Below, in pieces: positions 13,125 to 25,200 of a stretch of DNA of 64,000 nt. How positions within the stretch are numbered: the first letter of the stretch is position 1; the number at the start of each line of letters is the position of its first letter. This DNA comes from Gymnogyps californianus (lineage: Eukaryota; Chordata; Aves; Accipitriformes; Cathartidae). Both the position numbers and the translations under genes were made by a program. The notes beneath the pieces were generated by a model, which saw nothing but the letters and a program-made list of their open reading frames with translations, was not told the origin of the DNA and did not search any database. Location: assembly GCF_018139145.2 (NCBI RefSeq), contig NC_059500.1, positions 39,537,437-39,601,436 of the forward strand, written 5' to 3'.

Positions 13125-13719
13125 TGTCGTGGTTTAACCCCAGCTGGCAACTAAGCCCCACACAGCCGCTTGCTCACTCCCCCCTGATGGGATGGGGGAG
13201 AGAATCGGAAGAGTAAAAGTGAGAAAACTCATGGGTTGAGATAAAGACAGTTTAATAGGTAAAGCAAAAGCTGCACACGCAAGCAAAGCAAAACAAGGAA
13301 TTCATTCACCACTTCCCATCGGCAGGCAGGTGTTCAGCCATCTCCAGGAAAGCAGGGCTCCATCATGTGTAACTGTTACTTGGGAAGACAAACGCCATAG
13401 CTCTGAACATCCCCCCCTTCCTTCTTCTTCCCCTAGCTTTATATGCTAAGCATGACGTCATACAGTATGGAATATCCCTTTGGTCAGTTGGGGTCAGCTG
13501 TCCCGGCTGTGTCCCCTCCCAACTTGTTGTGCACCCCCAGCCTACTCGCTGGTGGGGTGGTGAGAGAAGCAGAGAAGGCCTTGACGCTGTGTAAGCACTG
13601 CTCAGCAACAGGGAAAACATCTCTGCATTATCAACACTGTTTTCAGCACAAATCCAAAACATAGCCCCATACTAGCTAGTCTGAAGAAAATTAAGTCTAC
13701 TTCAGCCAAAACCAGCACA
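13125..13719 (-). mobile_element. ERVL-type solo LTR, separate subfamily
   Basis: On the plus strand it starts TGTCGTGGTTTAACCCC and ends CCAGCACA, so it is a minus-strand LTR like its neighbours. The middle (about 13265-13400) differs from the three other ERVL LTRs, which share a (GAT/AAT)n tract there. It is flanked by a perfect 5-bp duplication CAACT (13120-13124 and 13720-13724), the hallmark of an independent insertion followed by LTR-LTR recombination. A minus-strand TATA-like box lies at about 13438-13443, with an intact CRE palindrome beside it. Confidence 0.88.
13453..13460. promoter_or_regulatory. CRE palindrome TGACGTCA in LTR promoter
   Basis: A perfect cyclic-AMP response element lies next to the minus-strand TATA-like box of the solo LTR. 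The matching position in the other three ERVL LTRs reads TGACATCA, which is what CpG decay would give. Confidence 0.6.
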
Positions 13720-13724
13720 CAACT
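13720..13724. repeat. Target-site duplication CAACT, right copy
   Basis: Five bases immediately right of the LTR terminus, identical to 13120-13124. Confidence 0.8.
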
Positions 13725-16130
13725 AAACAAAAAAACTCAGGAAAGTGTTGCAGGCCGTATGCAGACTCTGATGATGTGTAGTAATTTTGTCTTGTCTGTT
13801 CCTGTATTGATTGGTTAACAATGACTGTTACACAAGGGTAGGGGGAAAGTAATTTTTAAATTACTCTTTGCATAAAGAGTGTTTGATTAGTTTTATCCTT
13901 AGGAAATTTCTGGTTACAGAGGGGGTCACTAGATAATATATTTTGTAGTGTTACAGGTGGGTATGTGGGGTTTTAAGCTACTCCCTCATTTAGCTGTCAT
14001 TAGTTGCCATGTCAACCTGTGAAATCCTTTTCAGAGCTTCTTATGTTTCTCACTGTTGAAGCTTTTTGCAAGTCTTTCACTGAGCAATCCAACAAACTTT
14101 ATACTTTTCAAGCCCCCTCCTTACCTCTAGCAGAAGTGGCTCCCAGATTTGTTGTTGCTAACTCCTCCTTTATTTTGTTTTCAGCTTGCAGTCTGATCCC
14201 TTATCTCATTCTACTTGGCAAACTGTCCTATTTTGTAGGAACTACTTGTCTGAACCTGTGATAGTGTTCTGAAAACAAATTTTAACTTCAGTAATGGTTG
14301 CAAAGGACAATAAAAATATATATGGTTCCATACTAATATATTGATTAAGGGGTGGTTGGAGATTGTACTGTTTAATAGATTTTAGCCTTCACTTTTGACA
14401 TATATAGATGCGTGTACATTTTGAAAATTCACCTTTTTATGTCTGTTTCTTAAGAATGCAAAAGTTGCATGTAAATTACTTCTTTGAAACTCTGAGTTGC
14501 CACAGCATTTTCATTCCTCCTTAGTTTTAGGGAAGTCCCTGCATGGCAGTAAAACAGCCGTTTCTCCTGTTGAGGGCTATTTAAGAAAAAAGATTTACAA
14601 TGAAAGAAAAGGATATTTAGGCATTTAACATAAGTCTGCAAGGTAGTAAAATAATTCTAAACAGAAGTACGATAAATAAGGTATCCCAAATGCTTGTGAC
14701 TTATTTTGATAGTAATGAATTTTCTTAGACCTCTGGTGTGATTCTGCTGATTGTATCTTCTCTCTCACATTAATCAAACATGGAATACATGGAATACATC
14801 TAATTCCAGGACTTCTGAAGCAGTTGCTTAGGGATGTTCAACAAAAGCTTGCATAAATACTTGGTTTGGATTTCTGAAAGCAGAAAACAAGCTAACTGAT
14901 TTTTATTTTTTTAGTCTCGAATCTTTCATCAGATCCCTCTTTTAAAAAGAGTATGTAGAGTGAAACACCCTAAGACCATGGAAGTCACAGAGCTTTCGTC
15001 TGAACTTCCCTTTTAATTACATATTTTTAAAATGAAGGTCTTTTTCAGTGGTTGCTAATCCTGCCCCTCTGTTATAAAGAGTTTTCTACTTATTGCCATA
15101 CGAAGTGTAGTTTAGTTTATACTTTAAGTGTCAATGATATATAAAGCCCTGAAATGAACCTCTGTAAAGGGAACATAGCTGTTGTTATATCAGTATGTAG
15201 CAATAGAGGACAGGAAGAAAAGAGAACTGTAACAAATTCAGAGCAGATCATTTGATAAGCAACATAAAACTACCTCTGCTCAGTTATGACAGCAGGATGC
15301 AAAAACCTGCTCAAGAGTTCATACAACAGTTTTCGTAAATGATTTCATCTGGCGTGTAAGATCTGTCCAAAAGACAGCAGAGCTGTAGTATAGCGCTGAA
15401 GGACTGGTAAAGCATGAAACCAGAGTGCTATGTTCAGTCCTCTCTACATGCTTGCAGAACCAGTGTATCAGATGTGTTAATATGACTTTACTCTGAATCT
15501 GTCATCAAAGGATTGTTTTGACTTTTATATGATGTATTAAAAAGGTTTTATTAAATGTGACTTAAAGCATTCCATAGTGAAATTAGTAGAGAAGTAAATG
15601 TCAAACTAAAATTTTATCATTATCTTTTCAAGATAATGAGGAAATTAAGCAAATTAAATTATGAGGCCAGACCCTGAATCCCATCAAAAACACTGAGGCC
15701 TCTTGAAGGAGTGATACGGAAAAGTAAATGTTACCTTCATGCTTTCTCTTCTTGATCACAGTACTGATCAAGACTGCAGGTGAGTTTTTTACTGTGTCAC
15801 AACGTGACTACTGCTATCCAGATGATATCAGACTGAAATGGCTCCCAGAGAACTGAAACCTACCTAAGGTCCGTCTGGTTTTGACACAGATGGCCTCCAT
15901 TGCTATTGCACAACTACTGAAATCATGTGGTGTGTGAACCCACGTTTGATTGTAGCAGCTGCAGCATTTTCCTTGTGGTTGATGGGAGCTACCTGCTCTT
16001 CTGTGTCAATGGTGTAAAATGGCCACCAATGGAACTTACCCCAGATATAGTTCAATAGCAATGAGTTCTTTTTACACAGCATGTTGTAGCGTAATACTTT
16101 TTTTATTGCCCTTCTGTTGGTTTCTCACAG
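13725..16130. other. Non-coding stretch before FANCC exon 4 (intron 3)
   Basis: No repeat or exon was recognised. A short segment at about 15763-15780 sits between a good acceptor-like and a good donor-like sequence (cag/gtgagt), but its translation does not resemble FANCC exon 3. The last 20 bases (cttctgttggtttctcacag) are the polypyrimidine tract and acceptor of exon 4. Confidence 0.65.
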
Positions 16131-16250
16131 AGCTTGCTGTGCCATCTCCTTTCTTCTTCTAAGTGGGAAAGTAATGAAGCTGAAACCAGTACATTCATAT
16201 CAACTCTTGGCTACACGTCAGCAGATTATTATTGTCACTTAGTTAAAAAT
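16131..16250 (+). CDS. FANCC: FANCC exon 4
   Basis: 120 nt, phase 0 at both ends, acceptor tttctcacag and donor gtaagt. The translation starts [12 protein letters not shown] and ends [17 protein letters not shown], matching human GVLSHILSALRF...GLGYAPIDYYPGLLKN. It is three codons longer than the human exon (111 nt), with the extra residues in the variable middle. The A at donor +4 is present; in people, loss of that base (IVS4+4A>T) is a known disease allele. Confidence 0.93.
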
Positions 16251-19200
16251 GTAAGTATTTTGTGCAATTGAGATTTTGTTAATAATAAATCTCCAGTTTA
16301 TAAGCACATACATGGAGCTGTCATTGTTATAAGAAACATGGACTGAACTTTGTTTATCTTTTCTTACCTCAGTTACTTTTACAGCCTTTTAAGGGAAAAA
16401 ATGAAGTGGGAGATCTCTGGACAAACAAGAAAATTTTTTATTAGATTATACTGTAACAGATGTTCATAAAAACAAAATTCCTGTTGCTGTTGTGTTATAA
16501 CAAAAAAAGTCTGCCCTATCATTAATTTTTTTCCCTGTGAAGTTTAAATTATGTATATTATTTTGTGTATTAGAACGTAACTTTGTTTTCTTTGACTGTA
16601 TGCACTGCATTTAAAATGGCAGATGAGCCCTAAATCTTAGGAAAAGTGTCTTTTACATTTAATATATAAAAATAATCGGAATAATATTTCATAATATGTG
16701 GACTTAAATTAGATAAAACATATAAAAATTATTAGTAGTGCTCTCCTGAAACTTTTGCCTCAACTCTTGGGGGAGCAGAGCTAAAATAAATTGCTTCTTA
16801 GTTTTCAAATGTGGAAGGTATATAATGTATGTTCAAAAAACGTTTTGCAGCATAGTTTATTCAGTGATCTGGACAGCTTTAATTTGGCACCAATAATTAA
16901 AAAATTAAAAAATCAAACTGAGTGAACAGAGAACGTTATTAATCTCTACAGTATGTCAATCACACAGAGAACCATGTAACTGATGTCTGCTTATTTGCAG
17001 TATGTGTAATTTATTTTATTTTATTTTATTTAACAGATGGTCTTTTCATTAGTAACAGAACTCAGAGGAAATCAGTTCAATGGACTTAACATTCAGGAGA
17101 GGTAGGTGTTATCGAAACATTTTGATATGTTTTGGTTTGGATTATTACAGTTCAGTGAGGACCTTTTTACAGTCTTGGGCAACTTACGCTTCAGTTGGAA
17201 AGTTTTGGATATATATGTAGACAATTTCAGGTGTGGACAAGCTTGTTAAGTTGTACTTCACATAAGAATTTATACTTAACCTGAGAGTCATAGAATGGTT
17301 TGGGTTGGAACGGACCTTCAGAGATCATCTAGTCCAACTCCCCTGCTGCAGGCAGGGACATCTTTCACTAGATCAGGTTGCTCAAAGCCCCGTCCAACCT
17401 GACCTTGAATGCTTCCAGGGATGGGGCATCCACAACTTCTCTGGGCAACCTGTTCCAGTGTCTCACCACCCTCATTGTGAAGAATTTCTTCTTTATATCT
17501 TATCTAAATCTACCCTATTTCAGTTTAAAACCGTTGACCCATGTGCTGTCACTACAGGCCCTGGAAAAAGGTCTCTTTTTTTCTTGTAAGATCCCTTTAT
17601 GTACTGAAAGGCTGCAATAAGGTGTCCGCGGGGCCTTCTCTTCTCCAGGCTGAACAACCCCAACTCTCTCAGCCTTTCTTCATAGGAGAGGTGTTCCATC
17701 CCTCTGATCATTTTTGTGGCCTTCCTCTGGACCTGCTCCAACAGGTCCGTGTCTTTCCTTGTGCCGAGGACTCCGGAGTGGGACGCAGTACTCCAGGTGG
17801 GGACTCACCAGAGCAGAGTAGAGGGGCAGAATCACCTCCCTCAACCTGCTGGCCACGCTTCTCTTCATGCAGCCCAGGATATGGTTGGCCTTCTGGTCTG
17901 CGAGCGCACATAGCCGGCTCATGTCCAGCTTTTCATCCACCAGTGTTCCCGAGTCCTCCTCTGCAGGGCTGCTCTCAATCCATTCGTCCCCCAGTCTGTA
18001 CTGATACTGGGGATTGCCCTGACCCAGGTGCAGCACCTTGCACTTGGCCTTGTTGAACCTCATGAACTTCATAATCTTAATGTTGGCTGCTATGTGTGTC
18101 CTTACAACCAAAGTTAGCTGGCAGTTACTATGAGAAAAAGCAAAAAAATTTTTCCAAAGGAATTTTTTTTCCCGTTTGTGTGAGTGATAGTTATAGATAA
18201 CAATGGCAGTTAGTTTGCACTTGCTATTAATGATAAAATTTGTCCATGCTTATTTAAGGAATCTCTCATTTTCCTTCCATTAGTTCCTTGATCTGGTACC
18301 AAACAGTACTGTGGCAATACAGCGTGTTTCGTGTACAACTATTTTAAATGTACCCAAGCATATAGTATTTCCACCCTTTAACTGCTTCCTTGGCCTGATT
18401 TTCTAAGGATGAAAGTGTGAGCCAGTGGCTGAGAAGGAAATTGCAATGTGCTCTGGCCAGATCTCCAATCCAGATTATCAGCAGATGCTAATAATTACCT
18501 TGCAACGGTGTGCGGTGTGTTTCCACATGTCTAGGTGTAGTCAGTGAGAATAAATACAGTGAATTAAGCCAAAATCTGTGACCTTAAAAAAGGGAATACA
18601 TTTGCCTAATGCTACTGTTGTCACTGTTTTTGACAGGATCATGCCTTTTCACTATGTAATTTGTGCCTTTCCACTGGCCTTGAAATGCAGATCATAGTCT
18701 TTTGTCAGTACTTTAAAAATTACTGTATTTGAATACATCAGTAGATCCTTTTGATTGCATGTAAATTAAGTATATTCCAGCTAAAAAACAAAAGCAAAAT
18801 AAGGATAGATATTTTTAATATAGAATATATACTCAAATTGTGTCTTACGTTTTAAATGTATGACTCCCCTGTGCATATTCTGTTGGTCTTCAGAGTCAAA
18901 GCTGCTGTTATGATGAAATGAGTTTTATGACCTATTTAACACCACATAGCCTGTAAAGTTACAGGGAAGAGGAGGCTGATGATTGAAATATCTTCCTTGT
19001 ATCATAAGCCAAGAGCTTGACTATTTTTCTGCCTGCCTTCTGGCACCTAGGTGTTTGTGTAAGGAAGAGTAAATGAGCTGAATTCATTTAGAACTGACTT
19101 TAGTACCGAAATCATGGACACAGTTAATGAGGAGCATCACGAAGTTTTGTTCAATGTAGAAAACAAGCACCCACATTTTATAAAGTTGGGTGAAGCAGAC

Positions 19201-22200
19201 TTAGCTGAAAAGCTAATGAGACTGTTTGTAAGAGATATATCTGATTTCTTCCAGGAGAAAAGGAAAACTTTGAGCTTAGGTGGATTTTTGAGCATAGAAA
19301 TGATGATATGGCTGTTTATTCAAGTTGCAGAGACAAATGTGGTTTGCAGTTAGAGGTGTACATTGTCTCATTTCTCCATTTAGTGATGCTTACAGCAACA
19401 CAGGTGACAATGTCTGTGCAAATTCATTGCACACAGTGGAATGCACTGTGCAGTATTCTCCAAGAACATATGTTGAAGATTATGTAGAAGAAGAAGAAAA
19501 TTGCCTTTGCAGGGTTTTTCTTCCAAAGTTAAGAGTAAAGTAAACTGCTGAAGTTTGCTAATCCCGGATGAGGAATGAGAAACAGAATTTTGTAAAGGGG
19601 ACTGATTTAAAGAGTCTCAGGTCCGTGAACTTTACATGTATGTCCCGGAAAACACTACTGCACAATAAATATCAGCCCAATAATTGCCATTCCTACAGAA
19701 ACACAACTCATGGTAAAACTGCATCTCAAAGTATTTCAGTGTAAGAAACCTTAAACACATATTTGGTTAGGTACCTACTCAGAAATTTGAGTCTTTGAAA
19801 ATGTGTCATGTTTTATTTCTCTCACTATGGAAACCACAGTGGTACCCTGTGTCCACAAATCATAGCACTTCTGTCACAGCGTATGCCAGTGACCATTAGG
19901 CAACATCTATTTGGGAGCAGCTTTAATACATGCAGGGCAATAGAGCTAGCTCTTACTCAGAGCAGCCTGTAGTGTAATTCCTGTCTCAGCTCTTCATAGG
20001 CTGTATTGGTGGCTCCCCAAAGAAAACAGTTTTGGGTTCTTGCAAAGAATGCACCCCTTTTAGTGAACAATGGAATCAGGAGAAACTTGCAGCAACTCAA
20101 GAAAGTCTTTTACAAACAATCTAGCGCTTTTTAATTTGCTAGAATTCAATATTTCAGAGTTGTTGGTCTCCATAAATGTCTTCCTGTCAAAACTGCATCT
20201 AGAAAAATCTGCAGTTTCATGAGCTAGAAACTATGTATATTCTAGGGAACTTGTGATTTCCTTTTGCAAATGTTATCTCTTACATTGTGTGCCATTTTCC
20301 TTTTTGTTTATGTTCCAAAGGTTCCATGTTTTGTTTATGTTCCGGGTTCCACTGTCTTTAATAATTTCCAAGCATGTAGTTTTAGTGAGCAGGTCAAGTG
20401 AGTAGTTTGTATATTAAGATCTCAAAGTGTTACATATTCCTTCAACTGTAGATCTGTAAGACAAAAATTTTTCAACAGAGCACTTGAAGACAGCAGGATT
20501 CATATTGTTTGGTTCATAGAAGTTGTCTCTGTTGAGAGAAGAGAGGTCAAGGAAACAACAGGAGGCCTTAAAAGCAGCTAGGTGGTCTCTTGTGAGGGTC
20601 TAGCAAACCTACATGGGAGCTGTGAATCTGTAGTCTTCCTTACCTGTACTTCACTGATCCTGGGAAAGACAAAGCATTCCCTACTAGGAAGGGTGTGATT
20701 ACTGAGCGAACACAACTGGCTGCACTTCAGAATTGGGGTGATAGCCCTCTCGTGGTTTGCCTTGAGCACTAAAATATCAAAATTTTATCTGACTTCTTAA
20801 GATTCTTCAGACAATATGTAATGACATGTCAACAGTCATTCCAATTTTTCTGCAGTTAGGTATGCATCTTGTACATTTAACCTTCTGTAATTAATTTAAC
20901 CTTCTTTTACCTTAGCAGTTTAGAAATTAAAGTTTTGACTTTTCTGAAATACGAACTGTATTTATTTTTCCCTCAGAGTTTCAGCCAGTCGTGTGAATGC
21001 TGTGTCCCTTTTCTGTCTCCCTCTCATTACTTTGCCTGATCTAACTCCATTGCTGGAAACTCTCCTTCTTTACCATGGGGGTGCACCAAAAGAAATTCTC
21101 AGTTCAGAGTTTCTGGAGGCTGTGAATGAGGCTTTTTTAAAGTAAGTAGCATGATCTGTATGATTTTTATGCTCTTTTCATAAAGATTATTAATTCAATT
21201 AAATGTCTTTTCTCTGGGTTTGTATGCTGAATGCACTGTACATCTTCTGCATTCTCGCAAAATATTTCCCTTGCAGTTGAATAGCAGAACTCAGGTTGCA
21301 GGCTAAAGTAGAATTTTATATTGCTGATGTACAAATTGTGGCATAACAGCTTTAAATATTGACTGGAACTTTGTCCCACCTTTTCTCTAAAATGGACGTT
21401 AAAGTCTTCAATAGATTTTAGGAATTTTGTGAAAGATATGATCACTTTTCATAGAAATGTAATTTACCTTTCATGTAAGTGTATCAACATTCCTAACTCG
21501 ACATTTTGAGAGCCATGTTTTTTTTTCTGTGCACAAGATAGATCCTTATGTTTGAGTGTTTCCATATTTCTCTTATTTTTTTCTGTGAAATTGGTTCTCA
21601 AGATTTTAAATTCTCGTGTTTTTCAGCAGATTATTTTTAATGAATCTGAGAGGAGCAATTTGTGAAATATAGCTTTGCTTGTTTTGCTGCCACTAAAACC
21701 ACTGTTTTGATAAAATCAGTCTATGGATGAAAACCAGCTGAGTGAAGCTGAACATCAGCAAGATTGCCTATGCCAGGGAAGGAAAGACATCAGGGAAAGC
21801 ACAGCCTACTTTTGGTTGACAGTTGCTTTATTCAAGTTGTAGCTGAGAGGCTGTATTATAAACAATTTTTTTTTGTACTAGAAAAGGTCCTTTGTGAACA
21901 TTTTACCTCAATTACCCATTTATCTCCTTTTTAATCAAAGTTTTAATTGCTTCTTCTGTACTCAACATCGTAATTTCTGAGATGTTCCAATGAATATTGT
22001 TGTATTGCTCCATTGAAGGCTCCAGCAAAAATAAATAATTAATAGAAAAGCACAATTACTAATTTGTACACATGTTACTAGAAGCTGAGGGAAAAAAGTG
22101 AAAAAGGAATGTGAAGGTCTGTAGTGAAAGTTGTGTCCCAAAAAAGAGAGCGCTATCTTTCACTCGTCCACCTTTCGTGGCTTCAGACTGGACGCGTTCC

Positions 22201-25200
22201 ACGAGCAGTAACACAGTTTGGAAAACTTCCAAAGCCAGTTCACAGGTTCAGCATGGATCGTCTATACTGATGTCAGTAAGCCGATGGGCGGTCCATCATG
22301 ACATACTTTTGCCACTTCATAATGTGAGTCTGAATCCTTTAGATGGTCATAAAAAGTTCTTCTGACTGAAATAAACGTCCCTTTGCTTAACTTTTGAACT
22401 ACTTGTTTATCACAGTGAGCAAAAATAATTCAGTTCATATGGCTCTTGACTAAGTGACTCTTGCAAGGCCCTTGACAAAAGTGTATGGTTTCCCTGAGAG
22501 CACATGTAGGCTCACATGTGCTTTGCATGGTATACTCCTGGCCTGTTACTGAAGCTCACGTGATCTTAACATGAATGTGCTTGTATTTTTTTTCCCCCCA
22601 TTTTAACAGTTGAGTTCTGTGTTCCCTAACTCTGTCATTGTGTTCTGGACACTCGTTTTCCTTCTGAAGATGGGTGAAGCATGCTCCATGAAATAGGGTT
22701 ACTACATACTGGGACTTGCAGTGCTCCACAGAACTCAGCATTGTCCCGGTGGGACCATCTGCGAGTTCATTCGCAGAAGGATAATGACTACAGTTTACTT
22801 CCTATATGGTTTTTAAATCTCAGAGTTGAAACACCTCTATGTAAGCTTATTGTAAGATTTCTTTTCCTGGCATAATATCTTTAATATCTACCATGCTACC
22901 ACAAAAACAATAGAAAAGAGGATTGTGGCAAAATTAAATAATCTCTTGTCATTCTTAATTTACTCTGATGTGCATATGTGCTTTAATAGTGATACTTAAT
23001 TAAACAGCATCTTGAAATTGAGGATTGCTTTACAATTTTGAAATTCTATGTACTTCAATATATTTCTTGTCTACAGATATACACTTTTAAATTAAACTAT
23101 TACATGGTTTTGAATGGAAGAAATACAGCTTTTCAATGGAAATCGGAATTCTGAAGGCTGATATTTAAATGAATGTATGGTAAAATACAAACATTGAAAA
23201 TAGATCCTAAAATGGTGTTAAATCTTCTTTCTGCTGGTATTTTTCTTTTTTATCAGTAGCTTTAGTTTACACGTACTCTCCGGTCTAATTTTAGGTTTTT
23301 TAATCTTAATTTAAGACCAAGGCACATATTTCGTGTTATTTAGGTATTTTTTTGGTTTTAACCTTTTAATTTGCAACTGTCATGATAGCTGCAAAAATAT
23401 TCCAGGATGTTTTGTGCTGCGGTATCTCTTCTTCTTGGGTGGTTACTTTAGTATATTTTGATTTGTGCTGGTCCACACAAATTATGTCTCAAAATAAACT
23501 GTGCCTTTTATTTCCTAGTGATACAACACTATACTTCAGCTGAGCTATAGCTGAAGGCTTTAGGTGAAAAGATAATTGCCTTCTCAACTATTTATCTTTT
23601 AAAAGGCTCTGGTCAGTGTTGGTAAGCTGAAGACTTACCTACCTCCTCTACCTTTTTTTTTGTTTGTTTTCTTCTTATTTCTCTGCAAAGACAGGTAACG
23701 CTTTGATTTAGCCAGCAGTAATATTATCCAGGACCTTCCTGCTTACCTGTCAGCTGCTGACACTTTCTGAGCAGACCGGTCTGCAGGAAGCAGTCTGGGT
23801 TTGAAAGAGCGCAAGTGTGGGGCAGGACCTTTCTCTAGAGAGGAAGGGAACTCCGGACTTAAACCTTCGTTTCCATTTGCCAGGATCCATCATAACCAAA
23901 TTTTTAGGTTTTAAAGACATGTGGTAAGGTTTCATTTGTAGATGATGGTGATTCCCTGTTATTCTTTGCCATTATTATTTGATATTGAACACAGCACTGT
24001 AAACAAGATTTTATCTCTGTTGCTGCAGGTTGATCTTTGTGTCTTCTTTTTCCCCAATGCGCTTTAAAAAAAAAAAAAAAAAAAAGTACATTTTGGTCTT
24101 CCTTCCAGTTTCTCAGGGAAAACAGTATTTTTCTGTGTAAACCAGGAAGAAGATCTCCCTCCCTGAATCAGCTGTCTTCAGCCTCTGGCTTCGTCACTTG
24201 CCGAGCCTTGAAAAAGCTACATTATATCTTTTAGACCAGCTGGTTTCCATTCCACTGAATTCACTGGAAGAAGTGGCTTGTGTCATAAAAGACTCCTTAC
24301 TGGTATGTGCCACATGTAGTACGTTTGATACTGTCTTTCATGATTCAGAAGTGACAGAGAGTTTTCAAATACGTCAGCATATTTGAGGGAAATGGCTGTC
24401 ATCTGGCATATAACTTGCTCATGCAAAGGCAAATCTTAAGTCTTACAAATGTCACTGAATTTTTAGTTTTTACACTGAATTGGTAGAAGAGAAAAAAGAT
24501 TTCATCCAGGGATGAAGAATGGATGAAGAGACAAGAATCTGACTGGTGGGGCTGCTGAGTACCTGCCTTTGTCTTAAAAAATTATAAACTTTGGCCAGGG
24601 AGGATTTGAATCGGTTTTTACTTCAATCTCTGTGCCTTTGGGAGTTTGGCAGTTTAAACAATTGAAATTCCTTGTAGATTATTTTATTATGAACTGCTTA
24701 GTTACTTGGCTTTGTTTGCAAACCTGAACAAAATTCTTAATACAAAACATTTGCTGAACTGTAATTAAAGTTTGTTTTCAAATGCAGTGTTACGCAGTGC
24801 ACCAAAAATCTTTCCTATGAGAAAACATCACAGAATACCTTTTCCAAAATAAGGAGCTAGTTTGCAACACTAGATGTAAATTTAATTGTTAATTACAGTG
24901 TGAAATAGCATGTGTGCTGTGTGAAATAGCACTTAGATTATATATCTCATAAAATGGATAGAACTAAAAAATGGCATGTGGTATCTTACTTTCAGCCTAT
25001 GAAACTGCTTACAGAGTATGTATTCTAGATAGGAAAAGAATGATACCTTTAAATATTCTTCCTTTTTAATTGAATCTGCAAATTTCTGCTTTAGGGATCC
25101 ATTATAATACTTGCAAATCTCGTAAGTGCTTGGCATCAACAGCAATTCATATGTCATCTGGGGATCTAGGTATTCCAGAAGACAAGGCTATATACAAGGC

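Larger units (their letters stand above)
21142..24145 (+). other. FANCC: FANCC intron 6
   Basis: 3004 bp. No mobile element was recognised. A CpG-dense block at about 22130-22300 stands out from its AT-rich surroundings (see findings). An A run of about 20 bases lies at 24066-24085, and two further AG dinucleotides with pyrimidine tracts (24107-24108, 24115-24116) precede the true acceptor. Confidence 0.8.

Noticed and set aside
15763..15780. Possible small exon (cag ... CAG/gtgagt) before exon 4
   Set aside because: It would be only 18 bases, and the translation does not match FANCC exon 3 or break cleanly into its phase.
19114..19543. 79-codon and 72-codon plus-strand open frames in FANCC intron 5
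   Set aside because: No recognised domain, no splice context and no repeat signature; such lengths are expected by chance over this much DNA.
22111..22365. Idea that the intron 6 CpG-rich block is a mariner-type transposon
   Set aside because: No terminal inverted repeats, TA duplication or transposase motifs could be seen.
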